From positions 27,878-91,877 of the forward strand of contig NZ_PYPS01000033.1 of the NCBI RefSeq assembly GCF_003027925.1: 64,000 nucleotides of DNA, in the 5' to 3' direction. Numbering within the stretch: the first letter of the stretch is position 1; each line of letters opens with the position of its first letter. Both the position numbers and the translations under genes were made by a program. Positions 1-8,895 of the stretch are shown piece by piece. This DNA is from Micromonospora sp. RP3T (GTDB lineage Bacteria; Actinomycetota; Actinomycetes; Mycobacteriales; Micromonosporaceae). The notes under the pieces were generated by a model. It did no database searches. It was not told the DNA's origin and was given only the letters and a program-made list of their open reading frames with translations.

Positions 1-45
1 TGGACCGACGCCGTCGCCAACGCCGAGAAGGCCGCCGCCAAGTAA
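1..45 (+). CDS. C-terminal end of an upstream protein, probably a sugar-binding lipoprotein (partial)
   Basis: The first 14 codons of the window read WTDAVANAEKAAAK and end at a TAA at 43-45. A short Ala/Lys-rich helical tail is typical of ABC-transporter solute-binding proteins, and two sugar-type permease genes follow directly. I infer that this is the binding protein of that transporter. The fragment is too short to prove it by itself. Confidence 0.55.
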   Translation, partial: WTDAVANAEKAAAK

Positions 46-114
46 CCCGAGCAGCGCGTGCGGGCGGTCCCGGCGACGGGTGCCGCCCGCACGGCGGAGA
101 GGAGTTCTCAGGTC

Positions 115-1104
115 ATGGCCGTCCAGCTCGACGCCCGCCCGCCGGTCGCACCGGCCCCCCGGCACAGCCGTCCCGTCCGGGGCGCCCGGCTCAGCCGGTT
201 CGACACGAAATACTCGCCGTACCTCTACATCGCCCCGTTCTTCCTGCTCTTCGGCGTCTTCGGGGCGTACCCGCTGGCGTACACGTTCTGGGTCTCGCTG
301 CACGACTGGGACCTGCTCGGCGCGGAGCACCCGTTCATCGGCCTCGACAACTACAGCCAACTCCTCGCCGACCCGGACTTCTGGCACTCCGTGGTCAACA
401 CGCTGGGCATCTTCGTCATCTCCACGGTCCCGCAGCTGCTGGCCGCGCTCTGGCTGGCCAACCTGCTCAACCGCCAGCTCCGGGCCCGCACCACGTGGCG
501 GATGGCGGTGCTGGTCCCGAACGTCACGTCGACCGCCGCGGTGGCGATCGTGTTCGCGGTGCTGTTCGGCCGCGAGTTCGGCATGATCAACTGGCTGCTC
601 GACCACGTCGGCGTGAGCGCGATCGACTGGAAGGCGAACAGGTTCGCCGCCTGGGTAGCCATCTCCACCATGGTCGACTGGCGGTGGACCGGCTACAACG
701 CGCTGATCTTCCTGGCCGCCATGCAGGCCATCCCGCGCGACCTGTACGAGTCGGCGTCGATCGACGGCGCCGGCCGGGCCCGGCAGTTCTGGTCCATCAC
801 CGTGCCGCTGCTCAAGCCCACCATCATCTTCGCGGTCATCATCTCCACCATCGGCGGCCTGCAACTCTTCACCGAGCCGCGGATGTTCAACTCCGGCACC
901 AACGCGATCCGCGGCGGGCCGCTGCGCGAGTCGCAGACCGTGACCATGTACATGTTCGAGAACGCGTTCGCACCGCACTACAACTTCGGTTACGGCTCCG
1001 CCATCGCCTGGCTGCTCTTCGCGCTGATCGCGGTGGTCGCGGCGATCAACGTCCTGCTCCTGCGCCGGCTCGGCGGCGGCTCCCGCAAGGAGGTCTCCCG
1101 ATGA
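115..1104 (+). CDS. Carbohydrate ABC transporter permease, MalF/LacF type
   Basis: A 329-residue inner-membrane permease that would form half of the channel of a sugar importer. Hydrophobic segments start near residue 40. The EAA loop typical of binding-protein-dependent permeases is present (YESASIDGAGRARQFWSIT, late middle). I chose the ATG at 115 because GGAGAGGAG lies just before it; the frame is open further upstream to a GTG at 58 without a good ribosome site. The stop overlaps the next start as ATGA, so the two permeases are translationally coupled. Substrate is unknown; the GH1 gene downstream suggests beta-glucosides or cello-oligosaccharides (inference). Confidence 0.93.
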   Translation: MAVQLDARPPVAPAPRHSRPVRGARLSRFDTKYSPYLYIAPFFLLFGVFGAYPLAYTFWVSLHDWDLLGAEHPFIGLDNYSQLLADPDFWHSVVNTLGIFVISTVPQLLAALWLANLLNRQLRARTTWRMAVLVPNVTSTAAVAIVFAVLFGREFGMINWLLDHVGVSAIDWKANRFAAWVAISTMVDWRWTGYNALIFLAAMQAIPRDLYESASIDGAGRARQFWSITVPLLKPTIIFAVIISTIGGLQLFTEPRMFNSGTNAIRGGPLRESQTVTMYMFENAFAPHYNFGYGSAIAWLLFALIAVVAAINVLLLRRLGGGSRKEVSR

Positions 1105-1934
1105 CCCGCGTCTGGTCGGCCAGCCGGCTCACCTACCTGGCCCTGGGGCTGTCGGCCCTGCTGTCGATCTTCCCGATCTACTGGATGTTCGTGGTGGCCA
1201 GCCGCACCAGCGACGCGATGGGGCAGGTCCCGCCACCGCTGACGCCCGGCGGCAACCTCGGCGCCAACATCGCCCGGCTGTTCGACAACACCGACGCGTA
1301 CTTCCTCACCGGCCTGATCAACTCGACGATCGTGGCCGTCACGGTGACCGTCTCGGTGGTCTTCTTCGCCACGCTCGCCGGGTTCGCGTTCGCCAAACTG
1401 CGCTTCCGTGGACGCAACGCGCTGCTGCTGGTCATCGTCGCCACCATGATGGTGCCCACCCAGCTCGGCGTGATCCCGCTCTACCTGCTGATGACGAAGT
1501 TGAACTGGAACGACCGGCTGCCCGCCGTGATCGTGCCGGCGCTGGTCACCGGCTTCGGCGTGTTCATGATGCGGCAGTACGCCGGCCAGGCGGTCAGCAC
1601 CGAGCTGATCGAGGCGGCCCGGATGGACGGCTGCAACACCGCCCGGATCTACTGGAACGTGGTGCTGCCCGCGCTACGCCCGGCCGCCGCCGTGCTCGGC
1701 CTGCTCACGTTCATGACCACCTGGAACGACTTCCTGTGGCCGTACGCGGTGCTCAACGACCCGGAGAACCCCACCGTACAACTGTCGCTGCGGGCCCTCT
1801 CCGACGGTTACTACCAGGACATGTCGCAGGTGTTCACCGGCACGGCCATCGCCACGTTGCCGCTGCTGCTGGTCTTCGTCCTGTTCGGCCGCCAGATCAT
1901 CGGCGGGATCATGGAAGGTGCGGTCAAGGCATGA
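1101..1934 (+). CDS. Carbohydrate ABC transporter permease, MalG/LacG type
   Basis: A 277-residue permease with about six membrane segments, partner of the preceding one. The EAA loop reads IEAARMDGCNTARIYWNVVLP, followed by the usual TWNDFLWP segment of MalG-like proteins. It starts at an ATG inside the stop of its neighbour (ATGA) and its own stop overlaps the start of the GH1 gene in the same way, so four genes lie in one tightly coupled operon. No ATPase gene is present nearby; these importers often share a distant MsiK-type ATPase in actinomycetes (established for the group, not shown here). Confidence 0.93.
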   Translation: MTRVWSASRLTYLALGLSALLSIFPIYWMFVVASRTSDAMGQVPPPLTPGGNLGANIARLFDNTDAYFLTGLINSTIVAVTVTVSVVFFATLAGFAFAKLRFRGRNALLLVIVATMMVPTQLGVIPLYLLMTKLNWNDRLPAVIVPALVTGFGVFMMRQYAGQAVSTELIEAARMDGCNTARIYWNVVLPALRPAAAVLGLLTFMTTWNDFLWPYAVLNDPENPTVQLSLRALSDGYYQDMSQVFTGTAIATLPLLLVFVLFGRQIIGGIMEGAVKA

Positions 1935-3298
1935 CGGATCTCCGATTTCCCGAGGGCTTCGTCTGGGGGGCGGCCACCGCCGCGTACCAGATCGAGGGCG
2001 CTGCCCGCGAGGACGGCCGCGGCCCGTCGGTCTGGGACACCTTCAGCCGTACGCCGGGCGCGGTGCACTCCGGCCACACCGGCGACGTCGCCTGCGACCA
2101 CTACCACCGGTACGCCGAGGACGTCGCGTTGATGGCCGAGCTGGGGCTGCGCGCGTACCGGTTCTCGGTGGCCTGGCCCCGGATCCAGCCGGACGGCACC
2201 GGCCCGGTCGAACCGCGCGGGCTGGACTTCTACGACCGGCTCACCGATTCGCTGCTGGCGCGGGGCATCGACCCGATCGTCACGCTCTACCACTGGGACC
2301 TGCCGCAGTCGCTCGAGGACCGGGGCGGCTGGACCGTCCGGGAGACCGCCGAGCACTTCGCCGACTACGCGGTCGCGGTGCACCGCTGCCTCGGCGACCG
2401 GGTCCGCACCTGGACCACGCTCAACGAGCCGTGGTGCTCGGCGTACCTCGGCTACGGCAACGGGGTGCACGCGCCGGGCCGGCAGGACGCCGGGGACGCG
2501 TTCCGGGCCGTACACCATCTGCTGCTCGGCCACGGCCTGGCCGCGCGGGCGCTGCGCGCGGCCGGCGCGGAGACGCTCGGGATCACGCTCAACCTGGCCG
2601 ACGTGCAACCGGCCGACGCCGCCAGCGCCGCCGATGCCGAGGCGGTACGGCTCGTCGACGGGCTGCACAACCGGATCTTCCTGGACCCGCTGACCGGCGC
2701 CGGCTACCCGGAGGACGTGCTGGCGCACGTCAGCCGGATCGTGGCGACGGACTTCGTCCGGGACGGCGACGAAAAGATCATCGCCGCGCCGCTGGACCTG
2801 CTCGGCCTGAACTACTACTCGCCCACCTACGTCGCCGGGCGGCCGGACGGCGCGGGCGGCAGCGCGTACCCGGGCACCGAAGGCGCGGTCGAGTTCCTGC
2901 CGGCGGCGGGGACGCTCACCGACATGGGCTGGGCCGTCGAGCCGGCCGGGCTCACCCGGCTGCTGGAACGGGTGGCCGCCGACCACCCCGGGCTGCCGCT
3001 GATGATCACCGAGAACGGCGGCGCGTTCCCGGACGCCACCCGGGACTCCTCCGGGCGGGTGGCCGACGCCGACCGGACCGCCTACCTCGACGGACACCTG
3101 CGCGCGGCACACCAGGCCATCGCCCGTGGCGTCGATCTGCGCGGCTATCTCGTATGGTCGTTGCTGGACAACTTCGAATGGGCCGAGGGTTACCGGAAGC
3201 GGTTCGGGATCGTCCACGTCGACTACCTGACCCAGCGGCGCACACCCAAGCAGAGCGCCCGCTGGTACCAGGAGGTGATCGCCCGGAACGGGCTGTGA
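1931..3298 (+). CDS. Glycoside hydrolase family 1 beta-glucosidase
   Basis: A 455-residue cytosolic GH1 enzyme of normal length and without a signal peptide. The N-terminal GH1 signature FVWGAATAAYQIEG is at residues 10-23. The acid/base Glu is E166 in TLNEP and the nucleophile is E361 in ITENG, so the retaining catalytic pair is intact. It should cleave terminal beta-linked glucose or a related sugar from an imported oligosaccharide or glucoside. The start overlaps the permease stop (ATGA). Its place between transporter and LacI regulator makes it the intracellular degradation step of this uptake operon. The precise substrate cannot be read from the sequence. Confidence 0.95.
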   Translation: MTDLRFPEGFVWGAATAAYQIEGAAREDGRGPSVWDTFSRTPGAVHSGHTGDVACDHYHRYAEDVALMAELGLRAYRFSVAWPRIQPDGTGPVEPRGLDFYDRLTDSLLARGIDPIVTLYHWDLPQSLEDRGGWTVRETAEHFADYAVAVHRCLGDRVRTWTTLNEPWCSAYLGYGNGVHAPGRQDAGDAFRAVHHLLLGHGLAARALRAAGAETLGITLNLADVQPADAASAADAEAVRLVDGLHNRIFLDPLTGAGYPEDVLAHVSRIVATDFVRDGDEKIIAAPLDLLGLNYYSPTYVAGRPDGAGGSAYPGTEGAVEFLPAAGTLTDMGWAVEPAGLTRLLERVAADHPGLPLMITENGGAFPDATRDSSGRVADADRTAYLDGHLRAAHQAIARGVDLRGYLVWSLLDNFEWAEGYRKRFGIVHVDYLTQRRTPKQSARWYQEVIARNGL

Positions 3299-3317
3299 CG
3301 AGGTGGTGGTAACGGGG

Positions 3318-4325
3318 ATGACGACGGCACAACGGCCGACCCTGGAGGCGGTGGCCCGGCGGGCCGGCGTCTCCCGGGCCACGGTCTCCCGGGTGGTCAA
3401 CGGCTCGACCACGGTCGCCGAGTCGATCCAACAGGCGGTGCGTCGGGCGGTCGAGGAACTCGGGTACGTCCCGAACCTCGCCGCCCGCAGCCTGGTCACC
3501 CAGCGCACCGACTCGGTCGCGCTGGTCATGCCCGAGGCGGCCACCCGGGTCTTCTCCGACGACCAGGTCTTCCCCGGCATCATCCGGGGCGCCGCCCAGG
3601 AGCTGGAGGCGGCCGACAAGCAGCTCGTGCTGATGCTGGCCGGCTCGCCGGCCGGGCACGAGCGGGTCGAGCGGTACACCACCGGACGGCACGTCGACGG
3701 CGTGCTCTTCGCCTCGCTGCACGGCGAGGACCCGCTGCCCGGCCGGCTCGCCCGGCTCGGCATCCCGGTGGTGTGCAGCGGCCGGCCGCTCGACGGCGCC
3801 GACGTGCCGTACGTCGACGTGGACCACGAGGGCGGCGTCACCCGGGCGGTGGAGCACCTGATCGCCACCGGCCGGCGGCGGATCGCCACCATCGCCGGCC
3901 CGCAGGACATGGTCGCCGGCATCGAGCGGCTGATCGGCTACCGCACCGCGCTCACCGCCGCCGGGCTGCCGGAGCTGGTCGCGTACGGCGACTTCACCCG
4001 GGAGTCCGGCACCGCCGCGATGCGCGAACTGCTCGCCGCCGACCCGGAGCTGGACGCGGTGTTCGCCGCCTCCGACCTGATGGCGCACGCCGCCCTGCGG
4101 GCCCTGCGTGAGGCCGGGCGGCGGGTGCCCGGGGACGTGGCGGTGATCGGGTTCGACGACATCGAGACGGCCGCCTACACCGAGCCGCCGCTGACCACGG
4201 TGCGGCAGCCGATAGTGGAGCTGGGCCGGGCGATGACCCGGCAACTGCTGCGCATCGCCGCCGGCGAGCACGTCGAACAGGCGCTGATGCTCCCGACGGA
4301 GCTCATCCTCCGCGACTCCGCGTAA
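3318..4325 (+). CDS. LacI family transcriptional regulator
   Basis: A 335-residue repressor. The N-terminal LacI helix-turn-helix is at about residues 8-31 (TLEAVARRAGVSRATVSRVV), followed by the hinge and a periplasmic-binding-protein-like sugar sensor with the conserved segment DVAVIGFDDIE near residue 275. It is the last gene of the sugar operon, 19 bases after the GH1 stop, and probably controls it. I chose ATG 3318; GTG 3303 is an alternative adding five residues. Its operator is probably upstream of the binding-protein gene, outside the window. The TAA stop lies inside the hairpin repeat that follows. Confidence 0.93.
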   Translation: MTTAQRPTLEAVARRAGVSRATVSRVVNGSTTVAESIQQAVRRAVEELGYVPNLAARSLVTQRTDSVALVMPEAATRVFSDDQVFPGIIRGAAQELEAADKQLVLMLAGSPAGHERVERYTTGRHVDGVLFASLHGEDPLPGRLARLGIPVVCSGRPLDGADVPYVDVDHEGGVTRAVEHLIATGRRRIATIAGPQDMVAGIERLIGYRTALTAAGLPELVAYGDFTRESGTAAMRELLAADPELDAVFAASDLMAHAALRALREAGRRVPGDVAVIGFDDIETAAYTEPPLTTVRQPIVELGRAMTRQLLRIAAGEHVEQALMLPTELILRDSA

Positions 4326-4375
4326 GGCGGGGCCCCCTGTTAACGCATTCCGCATAGCAGGGGGCCCCGCTTAAC
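4322..4375. repeat. Micromonospora-type hairpin repeat, copy 1 (antisense orientation)
   Basis: Perfect 13-base arms GCGGGGCCCCCTG (4327-4339) and CAGGGGGCCCCGC (4358-4370) flank an 18-base spacer containing TTAACGCATTCCGCATAG. The borders are GTAAG and CTTAAC. The TAA stop of the LacI gene is part of the left border. Five further loci in the window carry the same architecture. It could act as a transcription terminator, as a REP-like element, or both. Confidence 0.85.
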
Positions 4376-4418
4376 AAACCGGTCGCGGCGTCGACGTGGG
4401 GTGGCTAGCGTCGCCCGG

Positions 4419-5324
4419 ATGAGTGAAGCCCTGATCCGGCCCGCCCGCGTCGACGACGCGCCCGCCGTGGTGGCGCTGCGCGCGCTGGTCTTTCCCTACC
4501 TGGTACGCGGCGTCGAGTCGACCCGCCGGATGATCGGCCAGCCGCCGCCCGGCGAGGACTGGGCGGCCTGGGTCGCCGAGGCGGACGGGCAGGTGGTCGG
4601 CTGGGTGTCGGCGTACCGCAACACGCAGACCTCGACGCCCGGGGTCGGTGAGATCTCCACGCTGCACGTCCACCCGGAGCACCGCGGCCTGGGCGCCGGC
4701 ACCGCGCTGCTCGACACCGCGCTCGCCCACGTTCGCGCGCTCGGGTCGACGCGGGTGCTCGGCAACGCCCGCGAAGAGTCGCTCCCGTTCGCGCAGCGGC
4801 ACGGCTTCACGCCCAGCCGCGAGCTGCGCTACTCCGCGCTCGACCTCGATCCGACCCCACCGGCGCCCGAGCCGCCGCCGGGCGTACGGCTGCTGCCGAC
4901 CGCCGGGCTCGACCCGCGCCGGGTCCATCGGGTGGACTCCGAGTCGGCCCGCGACGAACCGGGTGACGTGCCGACGGACGCGCTCGGCTACGACCTGTGG
5001 CTCCACGAGTGCTGGGAGAACCTCGGGCTGGACCGGGAGGCCAGCACCGTCGCCGAGATCGACGGCGAACTGGTCGCGGTGAGCCTGGTGAAACGCGACG
5101 GCGACCGGATGTGGTCGGACTTCACCGGCACGCTGCCCGGGTACCGGGGTCGGGGGTTGGCCCGGCTGACCAAGCAGGCCGCGCTGCACGCCGCCGCCGC
5201 GCGCGGGGTGCGGACCGCGTACACCTCCAACGACGAGGCGAACGCGCCGATGCTGGCGATCAACGCGGCGCTCGGCTACCGGCCGGTCGACAGCCAGTGG
5301 TCGTGCCGGCGCACGCTCACCTGA
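4419..5324 (+). CDS. Tandem GNAT-family N-acetyltransferase
   Basis: A 301-residue protein with two GNAT folds. The first covers about residues 4-145, with the acetyl-CoA loop EHRGLGAGTALL near residues 87-98. The second covers about 155-300, with GYRGRGLARL near residues 245-254 and a final NEANAPMLAINAALGY segment. ATG 4419 is preferred to the upstream in-frame GTG at 4401. The substrate is unknown; tandem GNATs act on small amines, antibiotics or thiols. No operon partner is evident. Its last codons are duplicated just downstream (see the repeat at 5302-5424). Confidence 0.88.
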   Translation: MSEALIRPARVDDAPAVVALRALVFPYLVRGVESTRRMIGQPPPGEDWAAWVAEADGQVVGWVSAYRNTQTSTPGVGEISTLHVHPEHRGLGAGTALLDTALAHVRALGSTRVLGNAREESLPFAQRHGFTPSRELRYSALDLDPTPPAPEPPPGVRLLPTAGLDPRRVHRVDSESARDEPGDVPTDALGYDLWLHECWENLGLDREASTVAEIDGELVAVSLVKRDGDRMWSDFTGTLPGYRGRGLARLTKQAALHAAAARGVRTAYTSNDEANAPMLAINAALGYRPVDSQWSCRRTLT

Positions 5325-5424
5325 ACCGCCCGGCGACCCGGCGGCCGTGCCGGGCGCGCGCTCCGCGCTCGGCGAACCGGTGGCCGTGCCGGCGCACGCT
5401 CAGCCTCGTGCCGGCGCACGCTCA
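5302..5424 (+). repeat. Threefold 18-bp direct repeat at the 3' end of the GNAT gene
   Basis: CGTGCCGGCGCACGCTCA occurs at 5302-5319 (last codons of the GNAT gene), 5385-5402 and 5407-5424. A degenerate version lies near 5346. The middle of the unit, TGCCGGCGCA, is nearly palindromic. It looks like local tandem duplication of the gene end. It fills most of the gap before the convergent macro-domain gene. Confidence 0.8.
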
Positions 5425-5426
5425 GC

Positions 5427-5942
5427 TCAGCGCCCGGCGGCGACCCGCACCGCGGTCGCGTGCGCGTCGGCGCCGAACAGCACCAGCCGGGCCTCGACCA
5501 GGTGCGCCGGGTCGGCCGCGTGCAGCACGGTCAGCGCCTGCGCGACCGCGTCCTCGACCGGCCAGCCGTAGATCCCGGCGGAGATCAGCGGGAACGCGAC
5601 GGTCAGCGCGCCCAGCTCGTCGGCGACGCGCAGGCTGTTGGCGTAGCAGTCGCGCAGCACCGCCGAGCGGTCCTCGCGCGGCGAGAAGACCGGCCCGACG
5701 GTGTGCACCACCCAGCGCGCCGGCAGGTCGCCGGCCGTGGTGGCGACCGCCTGCCCGGTCGGCAACCCCCGCCCGTAGCGGGAGGCGCGCAGTGCCCGGC
5801 ACTCGGCCAGGATCGCCGGCCCGCCGCGCCGGTGGATCGCGCCGTCCACGCCCCCACCGCCGAGCAGCGACGAGTTCGCCGCGTTGACGATCGCGTCGAC
5901 CTGCTGGGCGGTGATGTCGCCCTGGATCAGCACCGTGTCCAT
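5427..5942 (-). CDS. Macro-domain protein (O-acetyl-ADP-ribose deacetylase, YmdB type)
   Basis: A 171-residue single-domain protein. The ADP-ribose-binding signature IVNAANSSLLGGGGVDGAIH is at about residues 16-35 and the second loop ISAGIYGWP at about 116-124. Such proteins hydrolyse O-acetyl-ADP-ribose or remove ADP-ribose from proteins or nucleic acid. I start it at the ATG at 5942; a longer reading frame upstream runs antisense into the next gene and has no family support. It lies directly downstream of the EI24 gene on the same strand and may be cotranscribed with it. Confidence 0.92.
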   Translation of the reverse strand: MDTVLIQGDITAQQVDAIVNAANSSLLGGGGVDGAIHRRGGPAILAECRALRASRYGRGLPTGQAVATTAGDLPARWVVHTVGPVFSPREDRSAVLRDCYANSLRVADELGALTVAFPLISAGIYGWPVEDAVAQALTVLHAADPAHLVEARLVLFGADAHATAVRVAAGR

Positions 5943-5981
5943 GGTGTCAGCGCTCCTCGTCCACGGTGTCAGCGCTCCTCG
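5943..5981. repeat. 22-bp-period tandem duplication between the macro and EI24 genes
   Basis: GGTGTCAGCGCTCCTCG occurs at 5943-5959 and again at 5965-5981. The second copy holds the stop and last codons of the EI24 gene. The first fills the gap before the macro-domain start. It is the same kind of event as the duplicated 3' end at 5302-5424. Confidence 0.8.
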
Positions 5982-6760
5982 ACGTGCTGGCCGAGCGACC
6001 GGCGGGTCAGCAGGGCGGCCCCGGCGACGGCGGCCGGCATGACCAGCACCGCGCCGAGCGGGATCAGGAAACACAGGAAGACCGCCACCCCGAAGCCCAG
6101 CGCGGTCGGCCGGTCCGCCCGGAGCTTCGACCGCCGGTCCGGCAGCCGCATCCCGCGCCGCTGGAACGGCGCGCCGACCAGCTCCAGCGCCAGGAACCAG
6201 CCGCCGACCAGGGCTCCGACCACCGGCACCACCGTCTGCCCCACCAGCGGGATGAAACCGGCCACGAACAGGGGTACGCCGATCAGCGCGGAGATGGCCA
6301 CCAGGCGCAACGAGTCGGCGATGCTACGCCGCATCGAGGCCCAGAACGGCACGTCCACCTGGTCCGGGGTGCCGCCGAGGCGGTCCTCGACCCGCTCGGA
6401 GATGGCCTCGTAGAACGGGTCGCCGACGGCCAGCGTGACCGCGGTGAACGTGAGCACCCCGACCAGCGCGGCCACCCCGACGACGGCCAGCCCGGCGGCG
6501 ACCCGCAGCAGCCCGCGCGCGGTCGACGACCAGTCGTCGGCGAACGGGGTGAGCCAGGCGGCCAGGTCGTCCACGAAGTAGAGCAGGGTGGCGAAGAGAG
6601 CCAGGTAGAGCACGCCGGAGATGAGCGCCGGCACCACACCGAGCAGCATCAGTTTCGGACTGCGGACGTACATGCCGAAGCCACGCAGCAGCAGGCCGGC
6701 GCCGCCGAGGAAGCGGGTCGCCGCGCCGGTGACGGGCGCGACGGTACGGGAGGCGTTCAC
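5969..6760 (-). CDS. EI24-domain integral membrane protein (CysZ-like)
   Basis: About 263 residues with four to six hydrophobic segments. One near residues 36-62 is VVPALISGVLYLALFATLLYF in character, with others near 85-115 and 150-185. The DPFYEAISERVE segment after the second membrane region is typical of the EI24/CysZ family. CysZ is a sulfate channel in some bacteria, but the actinobacterial members are mostly of unknown role, so I give only the family. GTG 6760 is my preferred start; a GTG at 6784 would add eight residues. It is divergent from the WYL regulator. Confidence 0.85.
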   Translation of the reverse strand: MNASRTVAPVTGAATRFLGGAGLLLRGFGMYVRSPKLMLLGVVPALISGVLYLALFATLLYFVDDLAAWLTPFADDWSSTARGLLRVAAGLAVVGVAALVGVLTFTAVTLAVGDPFYEAISERVEDRLGGTPDQVDVPFWASMRRSIADSLRLVAISALIGVPLFVAGFIPLVGQTVVPVVGALVGGWFLALELVGAPFQRRGMRLPDRRSKLRADRPTALGFGVAVFLCFLIPLGAVLVMPAAVAGAALLTRRSLGQHVEER

Positions 6761-6802
6761 GACGGCACAGCCTAGTGGGCCCACGCACCCCGCCCGGGTG
6801 AG

Positions 6803-6859
6803 GTGTTAGGAGGGGCCCCCTCCAATCCCTATGCGTTAAAAGGGGGCCCCTCCTTACAC
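6803..6859. repeat. Micromonospora-type hairpin repeat, copy 2, in a divergent promoter region
   Basis: Arms of the GGAGGGGCCCC type flank a spacer with TCCCTATGCGTTAAA; the borders are GTGTTAGG and CTTACAC. Unlike the other copies, it lies between two divergent starts. It ends 10 bases before the WYL regulator start and about 40 bases before the EI24 start. A pure terminator role is therefore doubtful for this copy. Confidence 0.85.
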
Positions 6860-6868
6860 AATGGGTGG

Positions 6869-7915
6869 GTGCGTGCGTCGCGGCTGATCTCGTTGGTGCT
6901 GCTGCTCCAGTCCCGGGAGACGATGACGGCGGCCGAGCTGGCCCGCGAACTGGAGGTCTCGGAACGCACCGTCTACCGGGACGTGCTGGCGCTCTCCGCC
7001 GCCGGGGTGCCGGTCTACGCCGACCGGGGCCGGGCCGGCGGCTACCGGCTGCTCGGCGGCTACCGGACCCGGCTGACCGGGTTGAGCCGCGACGAGGCCG
7101 AGGCGTTGTTCCTGGCCGGGCTGCCCGGGCCGGCCGGCGACATGGGACTGGCCGACGCGGTGGCCGCCGCCGAGTTGAAGGTGCTGGCCGCGCTGCCGCC
7201 GAGCCTGCGGGACGCGCCCGCGCGTACCGGTCAGCGGTTCCATCTGGACGTGCCGGGCTGGTTCCGGGAGAGCGCGCCGCCGCCCCGGCTGGCCGAGCTG
7301 GCCGGGGCGGTCTGGCGGGACCGGACCGTCGAGCTGCGCTACCGGCGCGGTGGCCGGGAGGTGACCCGCGCGCTGGCGCCGTACGGGCTGGTGCTGAAGA
7401 ACGGCGTCTGGTATCTCGTCGGCCGTGTCGGCGACGGGTGGCGGACGTACCGGGTGGACCGGGTGGTCGACGTCGAGGTGGGCCCGGAACGCTTCGACCG
7501 GGACGAGCGCTTCGACCTCGGGGAATACTGGCGGGAGCAGGCCGGGGCGTTCCTGCGCGACCTGCTGCGGGACCGGGTCACCGTGCGGCTCGGGCCGGCC
7601 GGGCTGCGGGTGCTGCGGCACCTGGTGGACGCGCCGTTCGTGTACGAGGAGGCGGTCGCCGCGGCCGGCCGGCCCGACGGGCAGGGCCGGCTGGTGCTCC
7701 GGCTGCCCGTCGAGTCGGTCGACGTGGCGTACGCCCAACTGCTGGCGCTCGGCCCCGAGGTGGAGGTGCTGGCGCCGCCGGAGCTGCGGGCCCGGTTCGC
7801 CGAGGCGGCCCGCCGCGCGGCGGCGCTCTACGCCGACCCGCCACCGGACACCGGGCCGCCCCGGGGCGTCGACCCGCCCGGAGACGGACCGTCCGGGGAC
7901 GCCGGTCAGCGGTAG
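6869..7915 (+). CDS. WYL-domain helix-turn-helix transcriptional regulator
   Basis: A 348-residue regulator of the DeoR-like HTH plus WYL plus WCX type. The HTH is at residues 1-55 (MTAAELARELEVSERTVYRD), and the WYL ligand-binding domain spans about 120-210. A C-terminal WCX-like part covers about 225-315, followed by a Pro/Asp-rich tail. GTG 6869 is the first start that leaves the HTH intact; the repeat element sits right upstream, so the transcript may be nearly leaderless. The 3' end overlaps the convergent SDR gene by 10 bases. The targets are not evident. Confidence 0.9.
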   Translation: MRASRLISLVLLLQSRETMTAAELARELEVSERTVYRDVLALSAAGVPVYADRGRAGGYRLLGGYRTRLTGLSRDEAEALFLAGLPGPAGDMGLADAVAAAELKVLAALPPSLRDAPARTGQRFHLDVPGWFRESAPPPRLAELAGAVWRDRTVELRYRRGGREVTRALAPYGLVLKNGVWYLVGRVGDGWRTYRVDRVVDVEVGPERFDRDERFDLGEYWREQAGAFLRDLLRDRVTVRLGPAGLRVLRHLVDAPFVYEEAVAAAGRPDGQGRLVLRLPVESVDVAYAQLLALGPEVEVLAPPELRARFAEAARRAAALYADPPPDTGPPRGVDPPGDGPSGDAGQR

Positions 7916-8820
7916 CCGGTGTCGTCGGCCGGCTTGCCCGGCGCGACCACCTCGTCGTGGTAGCGGGACCAGTGCGGGCGGGTGCCGTCGAGGTCGGTGA
8001 AGCCGTACTCCTGGGCCAGCCCGCCGCTGTCCAGCGACTGCCCGTTCCAGCGGGCCCGGTCCGGGTCGGCGGCCAGCGCGACCACGGCCCGGCCCACGAA
8101 CGCCGGCGTCTCGGACATGACGAAGTGCGGGTCGGTGGTCGCGCCGTCGCGCCAGTTCGCCTCCGTCACGCCGAAGTGCTCCAGCATCGCCTCGGAGCGC
8201 AGCCAGCCGGGGGTGAGCGCGACCGCGGTGCCGCCGTGCGGGGCCAGTTCGTGCGCCTGGGTGAAGCCGAGCCTGTTCACCGACACCTTGGCCAGGTCGT
8301 AGAAGACGGAGAGCCGATAGGTGGTGTCGTTGTACGCCTTCGTGCCGTCGCCGATCTCCACGACCAGCCCGCCCGGGTTGCGGATCAACAGCGGCAACGC
8401 GAAGTGGCTGGTGATGATGTGGGTGTCGACGGCCAGCCGCAGCGTCCGGAAGCCGGCGTCGAGCGGCTGCTCCCAGACCGGCTTCTCCCAGGTGATCAGC
8501 GGGTCCGCGCCCCAGATGTCGTTGACCAGCACGTCGAGCCGGCCCTGCTCGGCGTCGATCCGTTCGACCAGCTCGCGTACCTGTTCCGGGTCGAGGTGGT
8601 CGACGGCGACCGCGATGCCGGTGCCGCCGGCGGCGGTGACGAGCTCGGCGGTCTCCTCGATGGTCTCCGGCCGGTCCATCTCCGAGCGGCGGTCCCGGGT
8701 GGTGCGGCCGGTGGCGTAGACGGTGGCTCCGGCGGCGCCGAGCTGGACGGCGATCTGCCGGCCGGCGCCCCGGGTCGCGCCCGCGACGAGCGCGACCTTT
8801 CCGGTCAGTGGTGAGTTCAT
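7906..8820 (-). CDS. SDR-family oxidoreductase
   Basis: A 304-residue short-chain dehydrogenase. The NAD(P)-binding motif GATRGAG is at residues 14-20, and the active site YxxxK is Y174-DLA-K178. The conserved Asn region reads VLVNDIWGA near residue 98, so the usual NNAG motif is altered to ND-I-W. That variant occurs in a subgroup of larger SDRs with an extra C-terminal segment, which this protein also has. The substrate is unknown. It converges on the WYL regulator gene with a 10-base overlap. Confidence 0.9.
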   Translation of the reverse strand: MNSPLTGKVALVAGATRGAGRQIAVQLGAAGATVYATGRTTRDRRSEMDRPETIEETAELVTAAGGTGIAVAVDHLDPEQVRELVERIDAEQGRLDVLVNDIWGADPLITWEKPVWEQPLDAGFRTLRLAVDTHIITSHFALPLLIRNPGGLVVEIGDGTKAYNDTTYRLSVFYDLAKVSVNRLGFTQAHELAPHGGTAVALTPGWLRSEAMLEHFGVTEANWRDGATTDPHFVMSETPAFVGRAVVALAADPDRARWNGQSLDSGGLAQEYGFTDLDGTRPHWSRYHDEVVAPGKPADDTGYR

Positions 8821-8895
8821 GGGTCCACCGTGTCACCGATACCTGACAGCCGAAGTCTGGTTTTCCGAAGCGGATGGATCCGCGATCATGACGGC

